From: Dactylorhiza incarnata
Taxonomy: Eukaryota; Streptophyta; Magnoliopsida; Asparagales; Orchidaceae
Direction of reading: 5' to 3'
Length of the DNA stretch: 64,000 bases
Assembly: GCA_033032865.1 (NCBI GenBank)
Contig: JAWHQI010000170.1
Coordinates: 1,299,001 to 1,363,000, forward strand
A model generated the notes under the pieces. It was not told the origin of the DNA. It worked only from the letters and a program-made list of their open reading frames with translations, and searched no databases. A program made the translations under genes and the position numbers. Positions 31,301 through 43,040 of this stretch are shown piece after piece; the first letter of the stretch is position 1, and every line of letters begins with the position of its first letter.

Positions 31301-32676
31301 ATCCACAAACCACCAAGACTAAGTGGTTTTCAAACCTAGGGCATCAAAATGTCCCTTGGGGGTTCACCATTAAGATGAACTTCAATTGTCCTCAAATTTG
31401 AAACAGAGGCTACTCATATACATATCTACATGCCACCAAAAATTTGGGACCATTAGGGGTGATTACACCCACTAATTATTCTTAGGTCAATTTTCTAAGT
31501 TATGATCAAAACTATAACAAAAGTGCCCTAAACATACAAATATTTGGGCACTGGGTAGGCCTAGGGTATATAAAATTCTTTTTAAACTCGGCTATGTAAG
31601 AGTAAAAGAAAATTGCAGTTATTAAAATAAAATTACTAGCACACATCTTATCAACATCAGACGATCACCCCATCGTCTACCTCCAGCCTAGGGATGCGAT
31701 CTGCCCAACCTGAAATATAACACATCTCTTCGTCGGGCACCAAAAACCCCAAACCGACCGACTAACACCGCCACCACCTTCCTCGCTTTGAGGTACATCG
31801 ACGGGTGACGTGTTAGCGGTCGGAAGTGGCCGGAACATTTACCCGGAACATTTATTTCAGGCCGTCTCTTCACGGCTTGCTCTCCAATCGACTCTGTTGA
31901 GATCGATATCTCACCAAGGGAGAGGGGAGGAAGTCACCTGATTTCCGTGCATGCTACCCAATAGCCGCTTATGCGGCATTGTCCGTCGCTCCCGGTCATG
32001 GTCAAATCTCAGCGATCCAGATCTTGTCGGACGTCTTCGAAGAGGCGGCCTTGGATCTCGTCGGAGAACTCGCCGGCGAGGTTGAAACTTGATCGGAGAA
32101 TTATTTCGGGTCGGCCCACAGTAAATGGAGGAGTTCGAGTTGGCTTGCCGACGATTTGATGAAATGGTTGCCGGATCTTAAAGTAATCGGCTTTGTTGGA
32201 GCTGGAGGCGGTTGGAGCTTGGATCGGCCATGGAGGATAGTGTTTTGGTGTTGGCTTGCCAGAAAATGAGAAGAGAGCTAGGGAGAGAGAGAGATCTTGA
32301 GAGAAATAGAGAGATCTAGAGAGTGAGTGGAGAAATGGAGTGGCTGGAGGAGGAGGCTCACGGAAGGGGGAGTTGCTGGAGTTGCTCGCCGTGAGGAGCT
32401 GGCCCGAGCCGCAAGGAGAAGAGGGATCATCGGAGCTGGATCTCGTTTTCGTAGTCGGCCATGGGAGGGGAGAGTTTGTCGGAGGTGAAGGAGATCGCCG
32501 GCCTTGGCGGAGATGAGGCCGGAGTTTGGAGGAGGGAGGAGCTCAGAGTTCGCCGGAGGAGGAGAGGACACAGATTGGTGGAGCTGGATCTCATTTCCAT
32601 CATCGGCCGTGGGAGGGGAGAGCTTGACGGCGGCTGCTGGGAGGGGGATCGGTAAGATTTCTAACCTAAAGTTTAC

Positions 32677-32712
<36 letters not shown>

Positions 32713-33499
32713 AGATTATAATTTATAATATAATAATAATATTATTATTATTAAGGTTTAGCATTCACATGCTCGCATATCGCTCTAGGGAACTCATAAT
32801 TTGTCCCAGACGGGCTCGTTTTGACCGTCTCGCCGATACGCACCCACCGGAACGATCTAATGTCGATTCCGAGTTCGTTTGCTCAAATTACGCTCTCCGG
32901 AGCGTTTACGGCCTAATTTGACTTAAACGTGAAAACTCCTTCAAACGACATCGGAATCGCAAACGGATAAATCTGTTGAACTCGTACAATTAATACGAGT
33001 CTAACAAAACTGACTGGGGTCAATTGCAAGATCGTTTGGTCAATTTCACCATTTTGGATAAATATGCTATTCGCAGATCACATTAATAAATTCGCCGATT
33101 CTCCTCAGAATCGAGCGCGGACAGTTTTGTTGAACTCGTATAGGCTTCACGAGTCTAACAAAACTAACTGGGGTGAATACCGAGACCGTCTGCTGCATAT
33201 CGCCTTTTGGATAAATATGCTATTCGCAGACCGTGTCATTTGAGCTAACGTACGTACTATAATTCCTTCAAGGCGGTACGCCTCCTTCGAGTTTTATCGC
33301 TCAAGTTATGCTCTCTGGATGGCTCGGATCCCGATGCAGCAGCCGTCGGGACAAAGAATAGAACTGGTACTCGCCGCATTTGTCAAGTGCACTTCCCCGG
33401 CTCAGGTGCAAGCCTGGGCCTCACTACACCCCGGGCCCGAGTCAACTCGCTTGACTCAAAAACGCGCACAAGGGGTCTAGCTCGAATCGGGATGTTACA
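28314..33499 (-). mobile_element. Large solo LTR, chromovirus (Tekay/Del-like) type, inserted in element C
   Basis: Read on the minus strand it starts TGTAACATCCCG and ends GGGATCTTACA, with flanking CGGCT on both sides (28309-28313 and 33500-33504). 5186 bp with no gag or pol and no second internal copy of the ends that I can find. Contains short, well-spaced blocks typical of long chromovirus LTRs, a (TG)n(TA)n microsatellite at about 32677-32711 and no credible gene. It sits 15 bp from the stop codon of aORF1. Confidence 0.8.
32677..32711 (+). repeat. TG/TA microsatellite
   Basis: GTGTGTGTG followed by about eleven TA units inside the solo LTR. Confidence 0.95.
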
Positions 33500-33518
33500 C
33501 GGCTCGCCGGGTAGCTCT

Positions 33519-35442
33519 TTAATCACTCCCGCGATCGTCCAACTCAGAGATTGGCGTGAACAGGTCGGGGACGACGTCCTCCGCAGTGAACTCCATGGAT
33601 TCGGGAGCGATCATGTCCTCCCCTTTAAGATTATCGAGGGCGAGCTCCGCGATCTCCATCGGCCTTTTGCGATCGGCTTCCTTTTCCTCTCGCGACTGGT
33701 CGCGGGCTCCAGCCCGCGGAGGAGGCGGGGGGAGAACCGCCAGGGTCAGCTCGCAAACCTGGGCTTCGAGGTAAGCATTCTGCTTCTCCAGGTCAGAGAT
33801 CCTCTCGATTAACTTACTCACGCCCTCGGCATCCTGCAAAAAGGGAATTAGCAAAGGCAACACAAAGCGAGACGGTAAGAGATGTTTGCGGACACTGCTT
33901 ACCAGGCCACCCTGAAGGCTGGCGAGGAGGCCCTCAGACAAAGCCTCTTTTCTTTTAAGCTCCGCGATCTCGTCAGCGGACTTCCGGAGCTCAACGTTGA
34001 GCTCTTTGATTTCCTTGTCCGCAGCGAAGTAGCGACGACCCACCATATAGGTAAGCTCCGTCGCCCGGAACTGGGCCCGCATGGCCTCGTACACGAGTCC
34101 TTTCTGGGTAAAGGCCCGGAAGAGGGAGGCATCCTCGCGGTCGTAGAGCCCGAAGGCGAGGGCGAACGCCTCACCTCCGATTTTGTCACCCTCCGCCCAG
34201 GAAGGGAGGAGGGAGGAGCAGACGATCTTATTCTGGTCAGGGTTCCACGCGAGCACCGGCTCGCCAACTGCGTCTGCAAGCTTCATGTCGAGCCCGAAGT
34301 TCGTGTGGCTCGTCGGCTTGGGCTTGGCGGACGCCTCCTCCGGCTCGCCACCCTCTTTGGCGGGCTCCTGATTCGTTGTAGGAGAAAGGGGGAGGTCTGG
34401 TTCGGAGAGATCCACGACCTCCTTCGCCTTGGGGGCGGAGGGGGCTTTCTTGGTCTTCTTCGCCGCCCCCTGTGAGGCGGGCCGGCGTGGAGGAAGGGAC
34501 CGTTTCTTCCCCGACGAAGAGCTCGGGACGTCGCGGAAGGCCTCGGCAGCCACGCTCGCGAGCGGGCCAGAGGTGAGGGAGGAAGCAGGCGCGTGTGGAG
34601 GGTTGAGTGGAATTTCGCGCTCTCCTGCAAAGGTAACTAAGAGCGTTAGCTAATCGAAGGGAAGGGAAGCGAGGAGATTTGCGAGCGCAAGTCAGACCTT
34701 CTCCTTGGGGGACAGGAGGCAGCAGGTCCACCCGCTCTCGGAGGAAGGCAACCTCAAAGTTCTTCCCCTTTAGATATTGGTACAAGCTCGCGTCATAACC
34801 CCCTAGCGAGGCCGGAGGGAGGTAAGTGGCCTCGTCTCGCTGGGTGGGGGTGTAAGAGATATTGTCAAAGGGGGCCTTCACTAGGACGAACTTCTGCGTC
34901 CAGTAGTGGGACTTGTTCACCGTCTCGCAGATGGTGGCATGTTGGCTCGCGAAATGAGCCGTCCCGTCTTTGTACGCGCAAAAAGAGAACACCTTGCGGA
35001 AGACGAGCAGGCTGAACTCGATCTTCTCCGCCCTAAGGTAACTGGCAAACGCGACCACCACGGCGATCGCATTCGGCGTCAGCTGGCTTGGCAGAACGCC
35101 AAAGTATTTGAGCACCTAGAAAAATCGACGGGAGTTAGAGCGTCATTCGCGAAGCGAGTCAGGAATACAAAGGTCAAAGAACAAACATACTTGGCGCACT
35201 TCCGGCCAGAGGGGGAGTCGCAGCCCATTCTCAAAGTGAGCGATGGGGATAGCGAGCTCGTCGGGATGCGGGTCGCTGATGGTATCTCGCTCAGTAGGGC
35301 AGCGAGCCACGAACCCGGAATGGATGTACTGGTCGACAGTAGCTTTGTATTCCTCCTTTGTGAGGTTGGCGCAGAAGAAATGGCCCTCAAGGAAGGCTCC
35401 GGAGCACTTGGCCCGCCCCTCCACCTCGACATCTGCGACCAT
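33519..35442 (-). CDS. Antisense gene aORF1 of element C, four exons, open
   Basis: Exons 35442-35191, 35115-34698, 34624-33903 and 33833-33519; introns of 75, 73 and 69 bp have GT...AG ends and the frame is kept, giving about 568 residues. It starts MVADVEVEGRAKCSG below a TATA box. HFENGLRLPLWPEVRQ and YFGVLPSQLTPNAIAVVVAF match the PF04195-like core of element B's protein; a Pro/Lys-rich linker, LLPSWAEGDKIGGEAFALAF, a coiled coil (ISDLEKQNAYLEAQV) and an acidic end follow. Introns 2 and 3 sit at the same places and phases as B's introns; intron 1 is absent from B. No frame break is seen although pol of the same element is broken. The role is unknown. Confidence 0.83.
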
Positions 35443-35563
35443 GGTGTTTGGAAGCTGCGAATCACAAAGGTGGCGAGAGCGAGCTAGATTTGCTAGAGAG
35501 TAAGAAGGAGAAGAACGCGAAAGAAGAACAGTAAATGCGGTGGTTGAAAAGTAAAAAGACCGA

Positions 35564-35573
35564 CTATTTATAG
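35564..35573 (-). promoter_or_regulatory. TATA box of antisense aORF1, element C
   Basis: CTATAAATAG on the minus strand, 122 bp before the ATG, the same sequence and nearly the same spacing as in element B. Confidence 0.78.
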
Positions 35574-36069
35574 AAATAAAAAAAGGCGGGAAGAAGTCGA
35601 AGCGTCGGAGTCTGCAGATAGCGAATTTGCGCGGTACTCTTCCGCCCACAGGGGTCTTATTCGCTCCCAGCGAGTCGACACCTTGCTGAACCCCCTCCTG
35701 TTAGTCGTCGGCGAGCCAGCGCTGGATAACGAAATATAATGAAACGCGAGAGCAAGTGATAAAAGTGTGCTAAGCGGCATAGGTGATCAATAAGTGAGCC
35801 AGATATGACGAAAGAAAAGGTAATAAAAATGGAAAATAATGGCTCGCAAGCGAGTCAAAATATCATTATTACAGACTTTTAAAAATTGTTCGCGACCCCT
35901 CCCTAAGAAGGGGAGGGGGAAGAAAAATAATAAAATGCAAAGCGAGAGTTCTTAATATTGCAACCACTTCCAGCGACCGCGACCCCGCACAGCAGAACGA
36001 GGGGGGACTCGCGGATAATGATACTCGCGAAGCGACTGGCTCGCTTGGTTCGTCAGCCGCATGTAATCT

Positions 36070-37167
36070 TCAATCCGAGCAATGTACACCCCGGGGGAGG
36101 TCGCGTCGCCATGATCGGTCGGCCGAACCTCGACGAGGATGCGCGTTCACGTCCTCCATCGCGGCAAACCTTTCCTCATTTGCGAGCCGGTCCAACCTAT
36201 TCTGTTCGTGTAGATCCCGCAGCAGGGCGGTATGCTTCTGGAATATCTCGGTGACCCGCCTCTTCATTCGCGTCGGATCACTGGGGTCCCTCAGAAAATC
36301 TGCGACCTGACTCGGCGAGGGGGGTGGAGACATTTCCAACGCTCCAGACTCCGACTCGGTGAGCGGGGTCATGGAATCACCTGCGAAGTAGAAATCAGCA
36401 AGAAGGTGGAAAATAACACTCTATAGCGACGGTCTAACCTAGTGGAGGAATTTGAGTACTGGGCCGCTGGCGAGAGGTGCATGGCTGGCCTCAGAACGCT
36501 TCAACGAAGGCAGGGGTAAAGGCCTTACCCAAACCGGGAGCGAGCGCGGGCCTAAAAGCGAGCCCGGGCTCGGCAATCAACGTCCCTCCAGGACTCCTTT
36601 GTCCCAGAATGCCGAATCCAGGAGTGATGATGGTCCGATTCGGCGAGGTAGGCGGGTCCGCGGGAGGAGGAACTCGCTCTTCCAGGTCCGCGAGAGGGGA
36701 TACTGCGTAAGGAGTAAGTGTGATCTGGCAAGCTAAGAGATACGAAGGGAGACAAGGTAAATCACTCACCCTGTTGCGAAGGCGAGTCCCGCAGGTCGAC
36801 GACCCTCGCTTCTGTAAGAAGGGTATCAGCCCCGCCGGTGGAAGGGACGTGGGTCTCTGGGATTGTTCTACCCAAGGTATTCTCATCCGGGGAAGCGTTC
36901 TGCGAGTAGGATAAGTAAGGTCGAAAGAAGAAGACATTAAATCAGCGAACTTGACGGTAGTACCTGCGAGGCGAGCCCGTCATGGGGGGAGTGCGGCGAA
37001 AGAGAGGACCCACCCTCGCCGGTCGGGCGCCGAACGACCTTTGCCATTTTGAGGGGGGGAGGCGGAGAGCGCCGCGGAGAAGCCCAGGAGGCGATGGCGG
37101 CGGCTTTCCCCTTTTGGGCCACTTGCGAAGCCTTCAAGCGAGCCAACATTTCATCTTTTTTAGACAT
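36070..37167 (-). CDS. Antisense gene aORF2 of element C, four exons, open
   Basis: Exons 37167-36964, 36899-36770, 36702-36529 and 36380-36070, with GT...AG introns of 64, 67 and 148 bp that preserve frame, giving about 272 residues. Starts MSKKDEMLARLKASQVAQKG, then Pro/Ser-rich stretches (PPPADPPTSPNRTI), then a charged helix MKRRVTEIFQKHTALLRDLH. The conserved end motif (ARIEDYMRLTNQAS) is in the next frame and stops at 35952, so the C-terminus has probably shifted by one base. The intron layout and C-terminal motif link it to aORF2 of A, B and E. The function is unknown. Confidence 0.75.
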
Positions 37168-37240
37168 CGCGTTGAGACTCGCGGCGGGTAAGAGAATGGA
37201 GAGAAGGATAAAAAAGTTCGAATGTCGGCCGGGAAGGGTG

Positions 37241-37250
37241 GTATTTATAG
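37241..37250 (-). promoter_or_regulatory. TATA box of antisense aORF2, element C
   Basis: CTATAAATAC on the minus strand, about 75 bp before the aORF2 ATG. Confidence 0.7.
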
Positions 37251-37350
37251 TGGTGGGCATGGGTCCCACCAAAAGATTCTCATCACGTCACAAAGGGATC
37301 GGCGAATACCAGGGGTTGGAAGGTTCTTCGCGAGCCTAAAAAGCCTCGTG

Positions 37351-37364
37351 AAGAGCGGGGATTG
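37351..37364 (+). other. Polypurine tract of element C
   Basis: AAGAGCGGGGATTG, as in element B, directly before the LTR. Confidence 0.75.
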
Positions 37365-39039
37365 TGTACAACCCCGATATTCGCCTAGAGGTGAACGAAG
37401 ACTAAGGAGTAACCAACAAGCAAAAGTAATGTGGAAGGCGAGCCAGAATCTCAATGGCCGCTCATAGGAAGGCGAGCTAGCCACACGTCGACCGCTGGCG
37501 AGGGAGAGGAGCGAGCCAGGGAGCCGCGGTCCGCTTACAGTGATGTTCTAGGCGAACCAGATCCTCTCCAAGTTTTGACGTTCGACGAACTTGCTTCTTA
37601 GTTCGACGAACGTCGCGCTTCAGATTGGCGAGCCCGCAGGAAGGCGGGCGAGCCGAGCGCCCGTCGACCGATCGTGGGGAAGGTGGGCGAGCCAGATCCT
37701 CGCGGTCCGCTCTGAGTTCGACGAATTCCGTTCTCCGTTCGACGAAAGCCGTCCTGAGTTCGACGAACTCCGGTCTCCGTTCGACGAATTTGCTTCTCAG
37801 TTCGACGAACGTCATGCTTCAGCCCCGACAAGCGTCTCTCAACGGCTATCTCTGTCCCGTCCCAGCGGACCCGCTGGGACAAGCGATTTTCTCAGCGGTT
37901 CTTGGCCCTTTTTCAGCGGGAGAACTCGCAAGAGGAAGCGCAAGACCCGACATCGGTGGATATCGCCGATAGGAGTGCGTGCGGGGTCCTAACAGGCCGC
38001 TCGCCCAAAGGGGGTCTCAGATCCGACAGGCGGAGGAGGTAGCAAAGAAGGCAAACCAGAGCTTCAAGGGTCACTCGCGGGAAGGCGCGCGAGTCGTGTC
38101 CCCGCGATCTCGAGCATCAAGGTCAACTCGCAAGAAGGCGAGCGAGTCGGGCACTCGCCGGCTGCTCACAAGAAGGCAAGCGAGTCGGATTCCTTCCAAG
38201 TCTTAGGGTTCGACAAGATCCGTCCTGCGTTCGACGAACACCGAGCATCTGTTGAGATCGAGGAACTCAGCTCAGCGTTCGACGAAATCAGTTCTCCGTT
38301 CGACGAACGGACCTCTCCGCTCGACGAACGGACCTCTCCGTTCAACGAATTGGCTCCTCAACTCAACGAATTCCGTCGAACAGCCAGTTCAGTAGGTTCA
38401 CACAGGGCCGGGGAAAGCTCGCCGAAAGACATGAGAGATCTGGCCACGATGGTCGTCGCCAGAAGAGGCGCGAGCAAGGCCTTCACAGAATGCTAGCCTA
38501 TGAGGAGTTCAGCGAACCCTATTCGCGAGTAGACTCGCGGGAGCTCTCGCGAGAGGGGCTCTCATAAACCACTCATCCATAGACTAAAGAGGTGAATTTA
38601 CTCCTCTGCCCCTGGTGGTCTGCAGGTAGCCCCTCCCAACAGCGGAGTTTGGCTGTTAGCAGGCCAAATTGGGGTGCGTTTAGTAGAAACCAAAAGGCGG
38701 AATTCCGCTATTGACAAATCATGGGCAAAAAACTATAAATAGACCTTAAAGGGCACCTTGGGAAAGGATTCCAACCTCAGTTCTCTGAGCTTCTCCTTCC
38801 CACGGTTACTTTGGTTCAGCTCTCTAGCTCTCCAAGGTGCCCAAGTCTCAGCTTTGGCTTGGGAGGGGAAGCGCTCAACGATCTTCGGGGTGTGTGGTGG
38901 GACCTCCTTGCTGCGACTAAGGTCTTAGTCTGTTTCCGAGTCCCCAGTCCGCTCCTTTTGAGGGACTAGTAAGGGCTAGCCGCCCCTCAACTTGTTGAGG
39001 GCCCGAGCTTCACAAGAGACCGAGAAATCGGTTTCAACA
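37365..39039 (+). repeat. 3' LTR of element C
   Basis: Starts TGTACAACCCCGATATTC and ends GGTTTCAACA, 1675 bp. TATA-like CTATAAATAG near 38732 and the GTGGTGGGACCTCC block of the family's U5 are present. The extra length compared with A and B is mostly U3. Confidence 0.83.
37570..38350 (+). repeat. TTCGACGAA palindrome clusters in U3 of the element C LTR
   Basis: About ten exact TTCGACGAA palindromes plus a few variants, in two clusters (about 37570-37815 and 38217-38350), partly with a regular spacing of about 20-24 bp. They are located upstream of the TATA box. Confidence 0.8.
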
Positions 39040-40990
39040 TCAGTATTAAAAGATGATATAACTACCCAACTCAAAACACAGATACCACAGCGGAAACAAA
39101 ACTAAGAAACACAGAGATTGTCCACAATGACATAGGAGTAAAACCAGCCTTAAGGCCTTACAAAACCAGTATCCAAGTCATCAAATATTCAACACAAATA
39201 AGAAATTCCAATAAGGGGAAAAACTAGCTTCCCTAAGCTACCTCAGCATGCAAGCCGGAAATAACAAAAGACAAGTACAGAAAAGCAGGAAAGCTAAGTA
39301 AACACTTCATGAAGCTTTAGACCTTTTTGGCCGGCGAGCTGGGTCCGGCCTGCGATCCTTGGCCTGCATCCAAATCACAAAGAGTGGTAAACGAGGGTCA
39401 GCTATGGCTGACCACAAACGGTGTAACAACACCCCTCCTCCCGGCCGTCCTAGCAGACCCCGGGGAACTACATCACTCTGCAAGTCAGCACTTTGTATGC
39501 ACATGTGTATAAATAAAAGCAACATAAACAACAGGCATGAGTGTCACAACCATCATTCACGTTTCTATGTTGAGCAAGTAATAAAAGGGGCCTACAAATG
39601 CAATATGAATGCAACCCGGGTTTATCCCAAGGCACACTAAAGCGTATGAATCTAACACATCATCATACATCAACAGCACAACCACGGGGTACTCGACATT
39701 TCCCCCAAAGGGCATCGTAGCCCAAGGCCAAGAACTCACGTTGTGACCCACCGCGCCTGGCCCACCATGCCATCGGGCTTGTCTGACAACTCACTTGCTC
39801 TTGCCGCCAACATTATGCACAGCACAACCACGGGGTGCTCAACACTTCCCCCAAAGGGCATCGTAGCCCAAGGCCAAGAGCTCAGGTTGTGACCCACCGC
39901 GCCTGGCCCACCATGCCATCGGGCTTGTCTGACAGCTCACATGCTCTTGCCAGTCAACACCGAAGGGACTTGTCTTGCCGGGACACTCTCCACACGTGAA
40001 TTCCAGCATTCACGGGATAGCCAGCCGACCACAAAGACCAAGTCGCACCTTCGCACATCACTAGGCATCATACGCCTCATAACCCGCACATTATTTCCCC
40101 GCTCGAAAGTCAACATTCGTTAACATACGAAACTACAAGGGCATCACGACGACGAGTTCGCTGTATTTGGATTTCTAGCAAAACCCCTAAAATGCGCGTC
40201 AATCAACATCACCGAATCGGACCAACGGTCGAGAATCCGGCTTCAACCACAATGCCTAATCCACTAACGGAGCGGATTTCTAGTGCAAATCATGTCGGGG
40301 ACGGACTCAATCGACCCGATGGTTCCTCTTGAACCAAAGCGACCCGGATCCCTCTCACTCGACGGATCTGGTGCCTAAATGCAGAAAAATAAAGAGGAAA
40401 AAGGGATGACATGCACGCATCCTAAAGACTGGGAGGAGAAATGTCGTTACCTTTTGAGATTTCCTCCTAGCCATGGGAAACTTGCAAAAGAATGGAGGAG
40501 AAGAAGTGCCTCGACGTCCCCTACGCGCTGTCGGTCTTGGATCGGCGAACGGAGCTCCGAAGCTCCAACAATGGTGGGATCTAGCTCTCTTCCTCCTCCA
40601 AACCCCTTCTCTCTCTCTCTCTCTCAAGCCCTCAAAACCCAAGATGAAAAGAAATGAAGTGGGAAAACTCTCTCAGCCCTAATTAGACCCCTCCCACGAA
40701 CTCATCTGAGCCGTTAGATCAAGGTCTAAGCCAAACGGACGCCCAGATTTCGTTGTTTACGGATCTGGTTCCGTCAGCCAGCGAACGCACGGTCGAATGC
40801 ACGACCGTGCGTAAAAACGCACGATCAAAGTCGGAACACCATTTTGCCAGCCGAAGAGCACGCACGGTCGGATCGATCGTGTGTCAAGAAAAACGCACGA
40901 TCATGCATCAAGAAAACCTGTCGTTTCAGCGGTTGAAGAAGACCTAACGCCCGGCGTTAACTCTCAGATCAGCAAAACTGGAGTGTTACA
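39040..40990 (-). mobile_element. Partial chromovirus-type LTR
   Basis: On the minus strand it starts TGTAACACTCCAG at 40990 and runs to the end of element C's LTR, where it breaks off. Contains a CT microsatellite (about 40597-40623), a near-duplicated block (CACAACCACGGGG…CATCGTAGCCC at about 39676 and 39826) and no pol sequence. The missing part may lie beyond the lost left end of element C. Confidence 0.62.
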
Positions 40991-42352
40991 ATGTGCTTCC
41001 CTAGCTCATGGGATTCAAGGATCTGGGCAATCAGAGAGTCCAGGTGCCACAGATAAATCTCTACTGAAGCTTTGTTAGGAAATCTTAAGTCATATGAGAT
41101 GCTTTTGAAAAACAGGGCTGAGTCTGAAGAAAGGGAGACTACTCCAGCTCATATCCAAAGGAGCCTTGCCCTGAAAGCTACTTAAGGAGAGGCCTCTACT
41201 CCTGAAGATGAAATGTTCAATCTCATAGTAAGGAGATTCAAGAAATGGGTCAAGACATAAGACTCAAGGAGGAGAGAAAGAGACTCAAGACCTAGGTATG
41301 ATAAAACTCTAAAGAAGGAGATTATCTATTTTACATGCAGCAAACCAGGGCACATAGCTCATGAGTGCCCACAAGAACAAAGGGACAGAAGCAGCAAAAA
41401 GGATGAAAAGAAGAAGAAGAAGTCTTTCAAAGGGAAAGACAAGAAGAAAGCCAAGGGCTTGATTATTGAAACATGGAGTGACTCAGAAGCATAGTTAAGC
41501 TCCTCATCATCTGAAAGTGATGATGAAGTTGAAGCTGAAGCAGCCTGCATGATGGCACTGGGGATGTCATCAGATGATGAAGAGGAACAGGTATCAGTAT
41601 TTGATGATTTTGATTTTAGTTCAGATGATTTTAAAACTTGTTTTAAAGATTTCTGTATTGATCATCTTAGGGTAGAAAGAGAATTAGATACAGCTAGTAC
41701 ATAATTAGAAAACCTTAAGCAAGATGAAATGTACCTAAGAAATCAAGACTTAACAAATGAAATTAATAATAAAGAGTCATAATTGATTGCAATTAGAAAA
41801 GAGAACATAAAACTAAAAGAAGAGCTAGCAAAAGCAAAGACCTTTGAGGACTCACTCAATGGGAGGAGTCAGAAGCTCAAAGATATCACAGAAAATCTCT
41901 CTATGAGATTTAATCACCTAGGGTTAAGAGCAGAGCCCTCCACTAGCATAGAAGCAGCTAGAAAACCTGCCTGGAAAAATCCAGTATCTTTTGTTAGACC
42001 TATTGAGTACCAACCAAGTGAGAAAAATACATCATCTAAGGGTAAGGCTTGTAGTTATCCAGATATGATAGATGAACCTAACAAAGTAAATCTGAACAAG
42101 AAAGAAAAACCCTTAGGCAAGAACAATATAGAGAAATTAAATAACCACAACCAAAAGTCTAAAGCAAAACCTAGGATAATAAAATATTCTGCTGATCTGT
42201 TATACCTAGATACATTCTACACTCATTTCAAGTATCAAAATGATAGGTTTAGGAAACTCATTCCTTATCATCCAAAAGGGTATCATGAAAGACCCTTATA
42301 TTCCTTCATTTCACCCTACAATGGTAAAAGCAAAGGGCCCAAGGTAACCTGA
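40991..42352 (+). pseudogene. Copia gag, central and C-terminal part, broken
   Basis: GNLKSYEMLLKNRAESEE from about 41075 is the SIRE-type gag helix region. IIYFTCSKPGHIAHECP at about 41325 is a zinc knuckle in which the first Cys is Tyr. An acidic Ser-rich part and a long coiled, Lys-rich part follow, open from 41783 to 42352 (ARKPAWKNPVSFVRPIEYQ). Stops near 41174, 41258, 41494, 41702 and 41781 kill it. It has the same orientation and family type as the gag start at 25404, so probably one element split by element C. Confidence 0.78.
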
Positions 42353-42889
42353 GTTGCTTCTAATGTTTGAATTACTTGTGCAGGGTAAGGAAGGGGACTA
42401 GCTAGGAGATGGTGAGAAAAGGAACAAAAAACTAAACTCAATCAAGGGAGTGATCTACATATTTTTATAGAAATTTTGTTTATTTTACTTAGCATGTCAT
42501 TATCTTTACTAAGTCTAAATCATATTATTTTAGAGAGTTGATATTAACAGTCCAATTCTTGTTATTCGCACCCCAAAAAATTGTAAAAAATCTCATTATA
42601 TTCGCACTCCAATTCTTGGTAATCGCACCCGATCGAATAACCTCCTCTCCATCTTTCTCCTCTCGTTGCCTATACCCTAGCCGACTTAGTTCTATCGGTC
42701 GCGTCGTCTTTCCACCTCTTAAATTCACCTTCTCCAAAAAAGAAGGAAATTATCCAACAAAAAACACAAAAGTACTTAGTTTTCGTGTTAGAGGAAGGTT
42801 TGCATGTCATTTAACTTATTTTAGAGTTAATTCCTCCTCTATGCATGTCATTTAACTTGTTTTCCTGCTAGGTATTTAAATTATTTTAT

Positions 42890-43040
42890 GGTCTGTTCGT
42901 TTGGACGGAATTGGCTTTCTGGAATGGGCATTAGCAATTAGAAATCCAATTCTAATGTTCAGCGCAACGAGATTTAAGCGGATATTGGCTTTCATGTGAA
43001 AACTCATGGCTTTAACAATGAACTAAAAAATCAAATCGCA
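42890..43040 (+). mobile_element. One end of an inverted-repeat DNA transposon
   Basis: GGTCTGTTCGTTTGGACGGA matches both ends of the 56809-58468 element (GGCYCGTTCGTTTGVACGGA), followed by AATTGG/CCAATT subterminal repeats. The opposite end is not found at 43.9 kb. Confidence 0.6.

Larger units (their letters stand above)
25515..39039 (+). mobile_element. Element C: third Tat-lineage element, 5' end missing
   Basis: It starts abruptly inside integrase and then follows the Tat plan: integrase end, 3' untranslated region with a tandem array, antisense aORF1 and aORF2, polypurine tract, and a 3' LTR starting TGTACAACCCC. The 5' LTR, gag and most of pol are absent. A 5.2-kb solo LTR is inserted between the array and aORF1. 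The LTR and the tandem unit differ from A and B, so it is a sister family. Confidence 0.83.

Noticed and set aside
28314..33499. Host gene models from scattered 60-100 codon frames
   Set aside because: The whole interval is bounded by LTR ends and a target duplication; the frames lack motifs.
33882..34475. 197-codon plus-strand frame opposite aORF1 of element C
   Set aside because: Shadow of the minus-strand exons; it spans an intron of the real gene and has no conserved motif.
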